From assembly GCA_041741895.1 (NCBI GenBank), contig JBGSJO010000050.1, positions 25,298 to 89,297 on the forward strand: a stretch of DNA of 64,000 bases, written 5' to 3'. Shown one piece after another: positions 45,163-55,268 of the stretch (positions are counted from its first letter, which is position 1; every line of letters starts with the position of its first letter). This DNA is from Allopontixanthobacter sp041741895. Lineage in GTDB: Bacteria > Pseudomonadota > Alphaproteobacteria > Sphingomonadales > Sphingomonadaceae. Position numbers and translations under genes: made by a program. The notes below the pieces were generated by a model. That model was not told the origin of the DNA and did no database searches. It was given only the letters and a program-made list of their open reading frames with translations.

Positions 45163-48023
45163 GGAATTCAACAAGGCTATTACTGCGCACGCTACTCTAT
45201 TCGGCGAGCGCTGGGCCAATCGTCATCGCCTGCACGACCGCCGCCATGGCGCAATCGACCACCAGTTCGATAGGCGGCACGGTCACAGACGCTACTGGTA
45301 CCCCGGTTGCCGGCACAACGGTAACTGCGACCAATGAGGGCACCAATTCTCAAGCCAGTGCCGTCACTGCGGCAAATGGTAGATATATCCTCGACGGTTT
45401 ACGCCCTGCGCCATACACCATCCGAGTTGATGCGAATGGTGCTGTCATCGAACAACGCGTGGTCCTCGGTGTCGGCCAAAGCGCCACCCTCGACCTTGCT
45501 CCGGCAACAGCAGACAGTGATATTGTCGTGACCGGCTTCCGAACGCTGTTGGAAACCAAAACCAGTGAAGTGGCAACCAATGTCAGCCAGGAACAGATCC
45601 GGAGATTACCCCAGACCGACCGTAATTTTCTATCATTTGCGCAATTAGCGCCTGGTGTTCAGTATAATGACAGCGAGACCAATCGTGGCTTCCGCAGCGG
45701 GGCGTCGACCAGCTCCGCAGTCAACGTCTTTATCGACGGCATCAACCTGAAAAATACTGTGCTCGACCAGGGCGTTGCCGGACAGCAGGATAGCCGCGGC
45801 AATCCATTTGGCCAGCTCGCGGTGCAGGAATTTCGTGTTCTGACGCAAAATTACAAGGCTGAATACGAACAGGCAGCTGCCGCTATCGTGACCGCTGTCA
45901 CCAAATCGGGCTCCAATGAATTTCACGGTGAAATTTTCGGGTCTTATACCGACCGCAGCCTTTCGAAGAAAAGCATTTTCGATATTGAAGCTGGTCGGCC
46001 GGAACCTGCCTTCGAGCGCAAGCAATATGGGATCAGTCTTGGCGGTCCGATCATCAAGGACAAGCTGTTTTTCTTCGCCGCCTATGAAGGCAATGATCAG
46101 GACCGCGCGACCAACGTGATTTTGGGCAACCGTACAGAGCCGTTTCTTTCACAGTTCGGCCAGTTTGAAGGTGCGTTTGTCAGCCCATTTCGTGGCGACA
46201 ACTATTTTGGCAAACTTACCTGGACGCAGGATTCGGACAACATTGTTGACCTGTCTTACTCAAAACGCAAAGAAACTGACATTCAAGGATTTGGCGGCAC
46301 AATTTCCCGAGAGGCCGCCGAAAATAAGAAAAATGATGTCAGTACCTATCTCCTGAAATGGACGCATCGTGGCGATGGGTTCATCAACGAATTGTCGATG
46401 GATTATCTCGACTCCCGCTTCAACCCGACTTCGCTAAATCCGGAAAGCCCGACCTTTGAATATCAGGGTATTATTACCTTCGGCGGCAAAGACGGTAGTC
46501 AGGACGTGCGTCAACAGGCGATGACGCTTCGCAATGATCTCACATACACTGCACTTGATAATCATCTGATCAAGTTTGGCTTTAAATATTCGGCGCAGGA
46601 TTATTCATTCGAGAAATTATTTAATGTCCAGCCAAAGTTTGTCTTCCAGGGTCCAGATTTTTCGTTCCCGCGTCAGGCGTTTCTTGGGCAGGGTGACCCG
46701 CGTATCGCGGCCTCAAATCATATCTGGGGTGCCTATATCCAGGACGATTGGGATATCACCAACAAGCTCCAGCTGAATGTTGGGATTCGGTGGGACCGAG
46801 AAAGCAACATGTTTAACAATAAACATGTGACTCCTGCCGCAGCGGCCGCGCTGCTGCGCGCTCTACCCCAAACCAGTTATTTCAACGCAGAAGATTATAT
46901 TACCGACGGCGATGATCGACCGGTGAAGAATCTGATCCAGCCCCGGATCGGTTTCTCCTACGATCTCAATGATGACCAGCGGACAGTGTTGTTCGGGGGG
47001 TATGGCCGCTATTATGACCGTAACGTATTCAACAACACGCTCGATGAGAAATTCCGCCTGCAATACTCCATTGGCCGGTTCGAATTTTCGTCGGACGGCC
47101 TGCCGCGCAATGGCAGCCCCACGGTGGTCTGGAACCCAAGCTTCCTGACCCGCGATGGGTTGATAGCGCTTCAAGCAACAGCAATCACCGGATTACCAGA
47201 GCTATTTGCGGTCAAGAATAATGCAAAAGTTCCCTCCACCGACCAGTTTAGCCTGGGTATTCGGCAGAAGTTCGGAGATTGGAACGCATCGGTCACCGGC
47301 AGTTATATCCGCGGCCAGAACGGTTATACCCATCTGTTCGCAACGCGCCAAAATGGCGGCTTTGGCAATTGCTGCGATACAGCGCTCGCAAATGCGGCCG
47401 GCTTTGCCAACGTCCTGATCGGCTTTGACGGGCTTGATACCCGTTACAAGGCGCTCTTCGTGACCATCGACAAGCCGTATAACCCGTCTGATGGTTGGGG
47501 TGTCAGCCTGGCCTACACGCTGCAAGAGGCCGAGCAGAACGGCAACGACCTGTTCAGTTTGGACAAGGTTCTGCCTGACGATTTCGGGTTCCGCGACAGA
47601 GCGGGTGTCGAGCGGCACGCGATTGTTTTGAGCGGTCTGCTCGACCTGCCATTGGGTCTCAAATTTTCAACCCTCACCAAATTGGGTAGCGGGCAGGCAT
47701 TCCAGGTGTTCGACGCCAACACGGCACCCTTTTTCGATATCGACACCAATGTAATTCGCTCGGCATTCCCCGACAAGAATTGTCTTGGCATATTTGCACG
47801 ATGTGAAGTCGATATTACGTTTGAAAAGGACTTCACCATGTTTGGTGACGACACGCTGTCTTTTGCGGTCGACGTGTTCAATGTGTTCAACAACAAAAAT
47901 TTCACGTCTTTCAACAGCTTTGTCTGCTGCGGTGCACCACCTTCGGATTTCCGTTTCGGTGAGCCAAACGCGCTGTTGACCCTTCCGCGCCGTGTCCAGT
48001 TCCGCGCGACCTACAGGTTCTAG
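45159..48023 (+). CDS. TonB-dependent outer-membrane receptor with N-terminal carboxypeptidase-like domain
   Basis: The 954 residues start with a signal peptide (cleavage after AAMAQ). A CarboxypepD-regulatory-like beta domain covers about 38-110 (GGTVTDATGTPVAGTTVTAT), and a plug starts near 125. The rest is a beta-barrel ending RRVQFRATYRF. This is the Oar-like group. It would carry oligosaccharides across the outer membrane with TonB/ExbBD energy. It is coupled to the LacI gene, and a terminator follows it, so its mRNA level can exceed that of the later genes. Confidence 0.9.
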   Translation: MRNSTRLLLRTLLYSASAGPIVIACTTAAMAQSTTSSIGGTVTDATGTPVAGTTVTATNEGTNSQASAVTAANGRYILDGLRPAPYTIRVDANGAVIEQRVVLGVGQSATLDLAPATADSDIVVTGFRTLLETKTSEVATNVSQEQIRRLPQTDRNFLSFAQLAPGVQYNDSETNRGFRSGASTSSAVNVFIDGINLKNTVLDQGVAGQQDSRGNPFGQLAVQEFRVLTQNYKAEYEQAAAAIVTAVTKSGSNEFHGEIFGSYTDRSLSKKSIFDIEAGRPEPAFERKQYGISLGGPIIKDKLFFFAAYEGNDQDRATNVILGNRTEPFLSQFGQFEGAFVSPFRGDNYFGKLTWTQDSDNIVDLSYSKRKETDIQGFGGTISREAAENKKNDVSTYLLKWTHRGDGFINELSMDYLDSRFNPTSLNPESPTFEYQGIITFGGKDGSQDVRQQAMTLRNDLTYTALDNHLIKFGFKYSAQDYSFEKLFNVQPKFVFQGPDFSFPRQAFLGQGDPRIAASNHIWGAYIQDDWDITNKLQLNVGIRWDRESNMFNNKHVTPAAAAALLRALPQTSYFNAEDYITDGDDRPVKNLIQPRIGFSYDLNDDQRTVLFGGYGRYYDRNVFNNTLDEKFRLQYSIGRFEFSSDGLPRNGSPTVVWNPSFLTRDGLIALQATAITGLPELFAVKNNAKVPSTDQFSLGIRQKFGDWNASVTGSYIRGQNGYTHLFATRQNGGFGNCCDTALANAAGFANVLIGFDGLDTRYKALFVTIDKPYNPSDGWGVSLAYTLQEAEQNGNDLFSLDKVLPDDFGFRDRAGVERHAIVLSGLLDLPLGLKFSTLTKLGSGQAFQVFDANTAPFFDIDTNVIRSAFPDKNCLGIFARCEVDITFEKDFTMFGDDTLSFAVDVFNVFNNKNFTSFNSFVCCGAPPSDFRFGEPNALLTLPRRVQFRATYRF

Positions 48024-48038
48024 GTTCGGGGTCGCAAA

Positions 48039-48083
48039 GCCTGCGCCGATCAACTCTCCCTGATCGGCGCAGGCCCTTTTTTC
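48039..48083 (+). terminator. Strong intra-operon terminator after the TonB receptor gene
   Basis: GCCTGCGCCGATCA (48039-48052) and TGATCGGCGCAGGC (48061-48074) form a perfect 14-bp stem with an 8-base loop, followed by TTTTTT. All later genes of the locus lie behind it, so read-through or a separate promoter must supply them. Confidence 0.9.
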
Positions 48084-48113
48084 GTGACTAACCCAGAGTG
48101 TGCTAGAACCATT

Positions 48114-49538
48114 ATGCTATTCAACCGTCGGCAAATGTTATTGGCAAGTGCTGCCAGCATGCTTGCCGGCTGCAATGCCGGGCCGGTCGGCAAGATCATT
48201 TCGACGGCCATTGGCTCGCCAAACTCCGGCTTCTCGCTTGCCGATCTTAGCCGCCGGACGTTCGACTATTTCTGGGATCTGGCCGACCCGGTAACCGGTC
48301 TGGTGCCCGACCGCTGGCCGACACCGTCTTTTGCGAGCATTGCCGCTGTCGGGTTCGGTCTGACCGCCTATCCCTATGGCGTAGAAAAGGGCTGGATCTT
48401 CCGTGCCGCCGCGCGCGAACGAACGCTCAACACATTGCGATTTCTTGACCGGGCACAGCAGGGCGACGCTGTAGCCGGCGTTTCGGGCCATCGCGGGTTC
48501 TTCTACCACTTCCTGAAAATGGAGGACGGCACACGGTACGAAGCGACCGAGCTTTCGTCTATCGACACCGCTCTGCTACTTGGCGGTATCTTGTTTGCCG
48601 CGCAATATTTCGACGCAGACCAGCCACAAGAAAGGGAAATTCGATCACTCGCAGACCGCATTTACGGCCGCGTCGAATGGGACTGGATGTTGGGCGAAGG
48701 TCCGTTCGTATCGATGGGATGGCACCCGGAAAGCGGCTTTATCGAGCACCAGTGGGACCGGTATAATGAGGCGATGCTTCTTTATATAATGGCGTTCGCA
48801 AGTCCCACGCACCCCATCGATCCCAAGGTATGGACCCAGTACACCGCCAATTTCGATATGTCGTGGGGAACCCATTGGGGCGAGGAATATCTGCATTTTG
48901 GGCCGCTTTTCGGACACCAGTACAGCCATGTCTGGATCGATTTCAGAGGTATAAAGGATTCCTATATGCGGCGCCGCGGGATCGATTATTTCGAGAACAG
49001 CCGCCGTGCCACGCGGGCGCAACGAAATTATGCAATCGCCAATCCCGGTGAATGGACGGGCTATGACGGCCAGATCTGGGGCCTTACGGCATGCGATGGA
49101 CCGGGCGACTTCAAACTCAAGGTCGCAGTAGGTGAACGCGAATTTTTCAGCTACTCGGCGCGCGGCCCCGGCGATCGCGACGACGGCACGATTGCGCCGA
49201 CCGCAGCGGGCGGATCGATCGCGTTCGAGCCTGAAATCACGGAAGCAGCGCTTGCTGCCATGCACGCGCGATATGGCTCGGCGATTTACGGACGTTATGG
49301 TTTCCTCGATTCCTTTAATCCAACGCTGGCCGAACCAGCGGGCATCAATCTGCTGCATGGCAAGATCGTGCCCGGCCTGTGTTGGGTCGACGGCGATTAT
49401 CTGGGAATCGATCAGGGGCCGATCATCGCGATGATTGCCAATGGGCAGAACGATTTTGTCTGGCGGTATATGCGCGAATGTCCGGTGATCCGCAGCGGCC
49501 TGACCAAGGCCGGGTTTACCGGTGGATGGCTGGGATGA
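48114..49538 (+). CDS. GH144-like glucoamylase-fold lipoprotein (probable beta-1,2-glucanase)
   Basis: The 474 residues start with a lipobox signal (MLLASAASMLAGC). The (alpha/alpha)6 domain matches the glycoamylase-type family now classed partly as GH144, with YEATELSSIDTALLLGG, then GFIEHQWDRYNEAMLLY and GDYLGIDQGPIIAMI. Characterised GH144 enzymes cut beta-1,2-glucan (sophorooligosaccharides), including cyclic osmoregulated glucans. Family membership is read by eye, so the substrate is an inference. An ATG at 48084 would place extra residues before the signal and is unlikely. It overlaps the binding-protein gene (ATGA). Confidence 0.75.
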   Translation: MLFNRRQMLLASAASMLAGCNAGPVGKIISTAIGSPNSGFSLADLSRRTFDYFWDLADPVTGLVPDRWPTPSFASIAAVGFGLTAYPYGVEKGWIFRAAARERTLNTLRFLDRAQQGDAVAGVSGHRGFFYHFLKMEDGTRYEATELSSIDTALLLGGILFAAQYFDADQPQEREIRSLADRIYGRVEWDWMLGEGPFVSMGWHPESGFIEHQWDRYNEAMLLYIMAFASPTHPIDPKVWTQYTANFDMSWGTHWGEEYLHFGPLFGHQYSHVWIDFRGIKDSYMRRRGIDYFENSRRATRAQRNYAIANPGEWTGYDGQIWGLTACDGPGDFKLKVAVGEREFFSYSARGPGDRDDGTIAPTAAGGSIAFEPEITEAALAAMHARYGSAIYGRYGFLDSFNPTLAEPAGINLLHGKIVPGLCWVDGDYLGIDQGPIIAMIANGQNDFVWRYMRECPVIRSGLTKAGFTGGWLG

Positions 49539-50785
49539 ACATGTGCATCGATCGTCGATTTTTCCTGGCGGGCGTTACAGCACTCGCGTCGACAGGATGC
49601 GCGCGTCGTAGCGCCGATGTCGAAATGTGGGCGATGGGCAATGAGGCGGCGGCACTGCCAGAATTGCTGCGCATGTTGAATACCGACAGCAAGTTACCTT
49701 CGGTTTCGGTGCAGCCCCTGCCCTGGACATCTGCACATGAAAAGCTGTTGACCGGATTTGCCGGCGGTGCGTTGCCGGCCATGTCACAGGTGGGCAATAG
49801 CTGGATCGCCGAATTAGCCGCGATCGGCGCGATTGAACCGGTGCCAGAGGCGCAATCGGACTTGCTCTCCGATCAGTTCGAAGCAGTAATCGACACCTGC
49901 CGGATTGGTGGCAAAATCTGGGCCGTACCCTGGTACGTCGACACCCGTGTGCAATTTTATCGTCGCGACCTGTTTGCCAGGGCCGGTTACAATGCACCAC
50001 CGCCGCGCTGGGACGACTGGAAGGCTGCGCTGCACAAAGTAAAGCGCGTCGCAGGCGAAGGCAATTATGCAGTCCTGATGCCGGTCAATGAGTACGAACA
50101 TCTGATCACACTCGCGCTGTCTGCCAAAGCGGGTATGTTAAATGAAGCAGGAACCCATGGCGCATTCAGCGAACCGAATTTCCTGCAGGCTTTGGCATTT
50201 TACAAATCGCTGTTTGACGAAGGGCTGGCACCGCTGGCTTCGTCGACCCAAATATCGAATGTGTGGAGTGAATTCGCCCGCGGCTATTTCAGCGTCTATC
50301 CTTCGGGTCCCTGGACAATTGGTGACATGAAAAAACGGTTGCCGGCTGAATTCCAGAAGCGTTGGGGAACGGTACCAAACCCCGGGCCGGATGGTATCGG
50401 GTCGGCGGCCCCGGGCGGATCAAGCCTGGTGGTTTTTCGTGGGGCCGCCAATTCGGGCGCAGCATGGAACGTTGTCAATGCCTTGCTGGGCTCGCCTGGG
50501 CAAGCAGCGTTGCAGAAACTGACCGGAGATATGCCTGCGCGCAAAGCGTCCTGGGCCGCAAATGCCGATACGCATATTACTGCCTTTGCCGACCAACTGG
50601 AAAACGCCCGCGCGCTGCCAAAGGTGCCGGAATGGGAACGTATCGTCAGCGAGATGCAGGTGGTGGCAGAAAGGATGCTGCGCGGACAGTTTACCGTAAA
50701 ACAGGCTGCTGCTGAAATGGATTCGCGCGCCAACCGCTTGCTGGAGAAGCGCCGCTGGATGGTTGAGAGGGGCCGCGCGTTATGA
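49535..50785 (+). CDS. ABC transporter sugar-binding lipoprotein (CUT1)
   Basis: From the ATG at 49535 the product is 416 residues, with a lipobox signal (ALASTGC). The extracellular solute-binding protein family 1 fold is seen in MWAMGNEAAALPELLRML near the start and VVFRGAANSGAAWNVVNALL near residue 300. It would capture the oligosaccharide in the periplasm for the two permeases that follow. Overlaps on both sides (ATGA) show tight coupling. Confidence 0.9.
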   Translation: MNMCIDRRFFLAGVTALASTGCARRSADVEMWAMGNEAAALPELLRMLNTDSKLPSVSVQPLPWTSAHEKLLTGFAGGALPAMSQVGNSWIAELAAIGAIEPVPEAQSDLLSDQFEAVIDTCRIGGKIWAVPWYVDTRVQFYRRDLFARAGYNAPPPRWDDWKAALHKVKRVAGEGNYAVLMPVNEYEHLITLALSAKAGMLNEAGTHGAFSEPNFLQALAFYKSLFDEGLAPLASSTQISNVWSEFARGYFSVYPSGPWTIGDMKKRLPAEFQKRWGTVPNPGPDGIGSAAPGGSSLVVFRGAANSGAAWNVVNALLGSPGQAALQKLTGDMPARKASWAANADTHITAFADQLENARALPKVPEWERIVSEMQVVAERMLRGQFTVKQAAAEMDSRANRLLEKRRWMVERGRAL

Positions 50786-51678
50786 GCGCTGTCGGACGAT
50801 CGAGCGAAGTGCGGGCTGGATGGCTGCTGTCCACGCCCGCACTCGCCGCAATAACGATCTTCTTCCTGCTCCCGGCACTCGCTTCACTCGGATTGAGCTT
50901 CACCGATTTCGACATTTACGCGCTGTCCGATCTGTCGAATCTGCGCTTCATCAGCTTGAATAATTTTGCGGCACTGTTGGGCAATCCACTGTTTTGGCAG
51001 GCGATGGGCAACACGATGTGGTTTGTGCTGCTAGGCGTCCCGTTACTTGTCGCAACCTCCTTGGGTGCAGCGTTGTTGGTCAATGCACGGATGCTGAAAT
51101 GGCGCCCCTTGTGGCGTGTCGCGTTGTTCGCACCCTATGTGACGACGCTGGTCGCCACTGCGGTCGTCTGGCGCTATTTGCTGCACACGCGCTACGGCCT
51201 GATCAATTACGCGCTTGGCTCGGTCGGGGTGGGGCCAATCGACTGGCTCGGCGATCCGCATGCGTCGCTGCCCGCAATCCTGATCTTTGTTGCCTGGAAA
51301 AGCTTTGGCTACAATATGATCATCTTCCTCGCGGCACTGCAAACCGTGCCAAAGGATTTGACCGAGGCCGCTTTGATCGATGGCGCTGGCGCATGGTCGC
51401 GTTTTCGCCATGTCACCTTGCCTGCGATTGCACCTGCGATGCTGCTGGTCGCGATCCTGACTGTTTCGGGGATGTTCCAGTTGTTCGCCGAACCTTATGT
51501 GATGACGCAAGGCGGCCCATCGCAATCGACCGTAACGGTACTGTACTTCATGTATGAAGAAGGTTTCAAATGGTGGAACCTAGGGTCAGGTGCGGCAGTA
51601 GCGGTGATCCTGTTTCTGCTTATCGTGACAGTCACGATGCTGCAATTGCGCTTCGCCAAACGAGCAGGTGCGATATGA
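50782..51678 (+). CDS. Sugar ABC transporter permease 1 (MalF type)
   Basis: The 298 residues have six helices. The EAA coupling loop reads EAALIDGAGAWSRFRHVTLP, which docks on the ATPase. It forms the channel with the next gene. Start and stop overlap both neighbours. Confidence 0.93.
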   Translation: MSAVGRSSEVRAGWLLSTPALAAITIFFLLPALASLGLSFTDFDIYALSDLSNLRFISLNNFAALLGNPLFWQAMGNTMWFVLLGVPLLVATSLGAALLVNARMLKWRPLWRVALFAPYVTTLVATAVVWRYLLHTRYGLINYALGSVGVGPIDWLGDPHASLPAILIFVAWKSFGYNMIIFLAALQTVPKDLTEAALIDGAGAWSRFRHVTLPAIAPAMLLVAILTVSGMFQLFAEPYVMTQGGPSQSTVTVLYFMYEEGFKWWNLGSGAAVAVILFLLIVTVTMLQLRFAKRAGAI

Positions 51679-52502
51679 CGGTGCGTTTGCTGCGCGGTCC
51701 CTGGCCTATCACGATCTTCGCCGCCGTTGTCGCGCTGGTGACGCTTGCCCCTTTGCTGTGGATGGTGTCGGTCAGCTTCATGGCACCTGGTGAAGCCGCC
51801 AGCTTCCCGCCGCCCTTGTTGCCTTCCTCACCCACGCTTGAGAATTACCGCACACTGTTTTTCGTCCACGGCATCGGCCGCTATTTTGGCAACAGCCTGC
51901 TGCTGGCGATATTGGCAACGGTGATGGCGTTACTGTTCGTGGTACCAGCTGGCTACGCCTTTGCGAAATTGCGTTTCAAAGGGCGTGATGCGGTGTTCCG
52001 GATGCTGGTCGCAGCACTGGTGGTGCCAGGGCAGATTGGCATGCTGCCATTGTTCCTAGAGCTCAAGTGGATGGGCCTTGTGAACAGCTATGCAGGTGCT
52101 CTGGTACCATGGCTGGCTGGCATATTCGGTATTTTCCTCGTCCGCCAATATTGCCTCTCCCTTCCCGACGAGATGCTGGAGGCAGCGCGAATCGACGGGG
52201 CAAGTGAAATGCGTATTTTCACGAAGATCGTGCTACCGATCTTAATGCCTGTGATTGTCACGCTCGGCCTATTTGTATTCCTTGGTAGTTGGAATGATTT
52301 CATGTGGCCGCTGATCGTGCTGGCTGACCAGGACCTCTATACGTTGCCGGTCGCCCTCGCTGCACTCAGCCGGGAGCATGTGCAGGATAATGAACTGATG
52401 ATGGCGGGTTCGGTGGTGACGACATTGCCGGTATTGGTGCTGTTTCTCGCACTCCAGCGGTTCTACATGAGCGGTCTATTGGCGGGGAGCGTAAAGGGAT
52501 GA
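51675..52502 (+). CDS. Sugar ABC transporter permease 2 (MalG type)
   Basis: From the ATG at 51675 (MTVRLLRGPWP) the product is 275 residues with six helices and the EAA loop EAARIDGASEMRIFTKIVLP. It pairs with permease 1. An upstream start at 51570 would run through the end of permease 1 and is unlikely. Confidence 0.93.
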   Translation: MTVRLLRGPWPITIFAAVVALVTLAPLLWMVSVSFMAPGEAASFPPPLLPSSPTLENYRTLFFVHGIGRYFGNSLLLAILATVMALLFVVPAGYAFAKLRFKGRDAVFRMLVAALVVPGQIGMLPLFLELKWMGLVNSYAGALVPWLAGIFGIFLVRQYCLSLPDEMLEAARIDGASEMRIFTKIVLPILMPVIVTLGLFVFLGSWNDFMWPLIVLADQDLYTLPVALAALSREHVQDNELMMAGSVVTTLPVLVLFLALQRFYMSGLLAGSVKG

Positions 52503-55222
52503 TGCCTTTGCGCCTCTCCTTGCTCGCGGTGCTTTTGGCGGCCACACCGGGGATTGCCGCACGCGAGCCGGTACTCAACGATCAAATGGAGAGTGCAACG
52601 CTTTGGACCGTCGATGCATCCGACAGTGTGGCCGCGAAGGTCGATGCGATACAAGTCAAACAGGGAGGCGAAGCGCTACGACTGTCCTATGATTTCGGTG
52701 ATGTCTCGGGCTATGCGTTCTTGCGGCGCAAAGTGCAGCTCGACCTACCTCCCAATTTCGAGATTCGCTTCCGCGTTCGTGGCACGGGTGGGCGCAACGA
52801 TTTCCAGATTAAACTGGTGACGGGAGACACCGTTTATTGGAGGACCTGGCCAGACTGGCGCACCCCGACCGAATGGACCGAAATTGTCTTGCCCGCACAG
52901 GAAATCAGTCTTGCATGGGGCCCGGATAACAAAGCGGTCCTGAAGACAATCGACGGGATGGAATTCGTTATTGCCCGCGGCCGTGATGGCGGCGCAGGCA
53001 CCATCGAATTCGACGATCTGCGCATTATTCCGCTGCCCGGACCGCGCCCGGCTGCCGCTGCCAGCGGTCCAACGGAAAATGCACAATTGGCAACGCTTGC
53101 CAGGCAATCCCCGCGCGGTGAGTTCCCCCGCGCATTACTGGACGAGCAACACTATTGGACGCTAGCGGGCAGCGATGGCGGCGTGGTGACTGCCCTGATC
53201 TCCGAAGATGCAGCAATAGAGCCTGCCAAAGGCAGCTATTCGATTGAGCCAGCCATCGTCAGCGGCGGCCAGCGTTACCGCTGGAGCGACGTGCGCGCCA
53301 GCCAATCGCTGGTTGATGGTTATCTTCCACTTCCTGCGGTGACTTGGCAAACGGAAGGATGGCAACTCGACACAATGCTGGTTGCGGACAGTAAAGGGCG
53401 CGGTGTGCATACCCGCTATTCTTTGACAAACAGCAGCAACGTCCCGCAAAATCTGACGCTTGAACTGGCAATTCGCCCGTGGCAGGTCAATCCGCCAGCG
53501 CAATTCCTTTCGCAGCGGGGTGGTTACAGCGCGATTCAAAGTATTGAACTGCGTGACCACAGCCTGGTTATCAGCCAACCTCAAGGCGATGGCGACCCGG
53601 TAGTGAAGCGATATTTGACTTTTGCCCAGCGTCCGGATCGTGTGGTCACAGCAGCGCTTTCTGGTTGGAGCGGTTCGGATGCGGCAACCGCAACGATTTC
53701 GTGGGACGTCCAGCTGGCGCCGCATGAAAACAAGTCGATCACGCTTGCCATGTCCGATGATGCCGCAGCTTTGCCCCACTGGCAGCATGCCTATGACGAA
53801 ACACTGGCACATTGGCGATTTACACTAAATCGCATGACAATTTCCGCGCCGCCCGCAAAGCGGACAATCGTCAATTCCACACGCACCGCGCTCGCGCACA
53901 TACTGATGAGCCGTACCGGGCCGATGCTTAAACCCGGCACGCGCAGTTACAACCGCGCATGGATCCGCGATGGCGCGATGATGGGCGAGGGATTGCTCCG
54001 CATGGGGCGCGGCGATGTTGCTCGCGATTTTGCTGATTGGTACGGTAATTATCTGTTTCCCAATGGCAAGGTTCCTTGCTGCGCCGATTTCAGAGGTGCC
54101 GATCCGGTTCCGGAAAATGACAGCCATGGACAGTTTATCTACCTGCTGACCGAATTGTACCGCTACACCGGCGACAAGCCCGCACTGGAGCGCGACTGGC
54201 TGAAAATTCGCGCGGCGTGGACTTATATGAACAGCCTGCGCCTGACCGAACGGACAGCGTATAACCAGACGCCAGAGCGCCATATGCTATACGGATTGAT
54301 GCCCCCGTCGATCAGCCACGAAGGCTATGCAGCCAAGCCGCAATACAGTCTTTGGGATGACTTCTGGGCATTGCGCGGCTTCAAGGATGCAGCCGAAGTT
54401 GCGGCATTGCTCGGCAAGCCCGAAGCGGCAGAAATGGCGTCTGGACGCGATGAGTTTGCCACAGACCTCCACGCCGCAATACTGGCCGCTCGCGACTATT
54501 GGAAAATTGATCATATCCCTGGGGCAACCAGTCTAGGGGATTTCGATGCGACCTCGACCACCATTGCACTCGACCCCGGTGGTGAGCAGGCGCGGCTTGA
54601 ACCGAAAATGCTCAATGCCACCTTCGAGCGATATTGGCAGGAATTTGTTGCACGCCGAGACGGAAGTCGGCGATGGGAGGAATATACACCTTACGAGCTG
54701 CGCAATGTATCGAGTTTTGTCAGGCTTGGCTGGCGGGGGCGGGCCCAGGAACTGCTGGCTTATTTCCTTGCCGATCAGCGACCGCGAGGCTGGAATGGCT
54801 GGGCTGAGGTTGTTGGCCGACAGCCCCGCGAAGTCCGCTTCATCGGCGATATGCCCCATGCCTGGATATCATCGGACCATATCCGCGGCGCGCTCGACCT
54901 TTTTGCTTACGAAGATCAACAAGAACGCCGTCTTGTTCTGGGCGCTGGATTAACCGAAGACTGGCTGGCTGGCGAAGGCTCTTCGATCTCCGGCCTGGCA
55001 ACACCCTATGGTGCGCTCGATATGTCGATCGCGGGCAGCGCCAAAGAGCTCAGCCTGACAATCGCCGGAACCGCCCGGCCGCCCGGTGGCCTCGCCTTCG
55101 ATTGGCCCTTTGCAACAGATCCGCCACCCGCATTCATTAACGGCAAGCCGACCATCTGGCACGGCCGGCGGCTCCTATTTCCCGCTTCGTCCGAACCCAT
55201 TCGGGTGGAGATTGGCCAATGA
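52499..55222 (+). CDS. Large periplasmic six-hairpin-type glycoside hydrolase candidate
   Basis: The 907 residues start with a signal peptide (cleavage near GIAARE). Then comes a beta-sandwich of about 170 residues that looks like a carbohydrate-binding module (FEIRFRVRGTGGRNDFQIKL, then WRTWPDWRTPTEW). A middle beta-sandwich domain follows at about 210-440. The last 440 residues form a six-hairpin domain with SYNRAWIRDGAMMGEGLLRM, NDSHGQFIYLLTELYRYTG and HAWISSDHIRGALDL. WIRDG resembles the acid-bearing loop of GH15-like enzymes. I cannot assign a CAZy family. Its place between permease and beta-glucosidase points to attack on the same glucan. Confidence 0.65.
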   Translation: MMPLRLSLLAVLLAATPGIAAREPVLNDQMESATLWTVDASDSVAAKVDAIQVKQGGEALRLSYDFGDVSGYAFLRRKVQLDLPPNFEIRFRVRGTGGRNDFQIKLVTGDTVYWRTWPDWRTPTEWTEIVLPAQEISLAWGPDNKAVLKTIDGMEFVIARGRDGGAGTIEFDDLRIIPLPGPRPAAAASGPTENAQLATLARQSPRGEFPRALLDEQHYWTLAGSDGGVVTALISEDAAIEPAKGSYSIEPAIVSGGQRYRWSDVRASQSLVDGYLPLPAVTWQTEGWQLDTMLVADSKGRGVHTRYSLTNSSNVPQNLTLELAIRPWQVNPPAQFLSQRGGYSAIQSIELRDHSLVISQPQGDGDPVVKRYLTFAQRPDRVVTAALSGWSGSDAATATISWDVQLAPHENKSITLAMSDDAAALPHWQHAYDETLAHWRFTLNRMTISAPPAKRTIVNSTRTALAHILMSRTGPMLKPGTRSYNRAWIRDGAMMGEGLLRMGRGDVARDFADWYGNYLFPNGKVPCCADFRGADPVPENDSHGQFIYLLTELYRYTGDKPALERDWLKIRAAWTYMNSLRLTERTAYNQTPERHMLYGLMPPSISHEGYAAKPQYSLWDDFWALRGFKDAAEVAALLGKPEAAEMASGRDEFATDLHAAILAARDYWKIDHIPGATSLGDFDATSTTIALDPGGEQARLEPKMLNATFERYWQEFVARRDGSRRWEEYTPYELRNVSSFVRLGWRGRAQELLAYFLADQRPRGWNGWAEVVGRQPREVRFIGDMPHAWISSDHIRGALDLFAYEDQQERRLVLGAGLTEDWLAGEGSSISGLATPYGALDMSIAGSAKELSLTIAGTARPPGGLAFDWPFATDPPPAFINGKPTIWHGRRLLFPASSEPIRVEIGQ

Positions 55223-55268
55223 AAACTCAACCTCGCCTTGCTTCCTTCAATACACGGATAGACATAGT

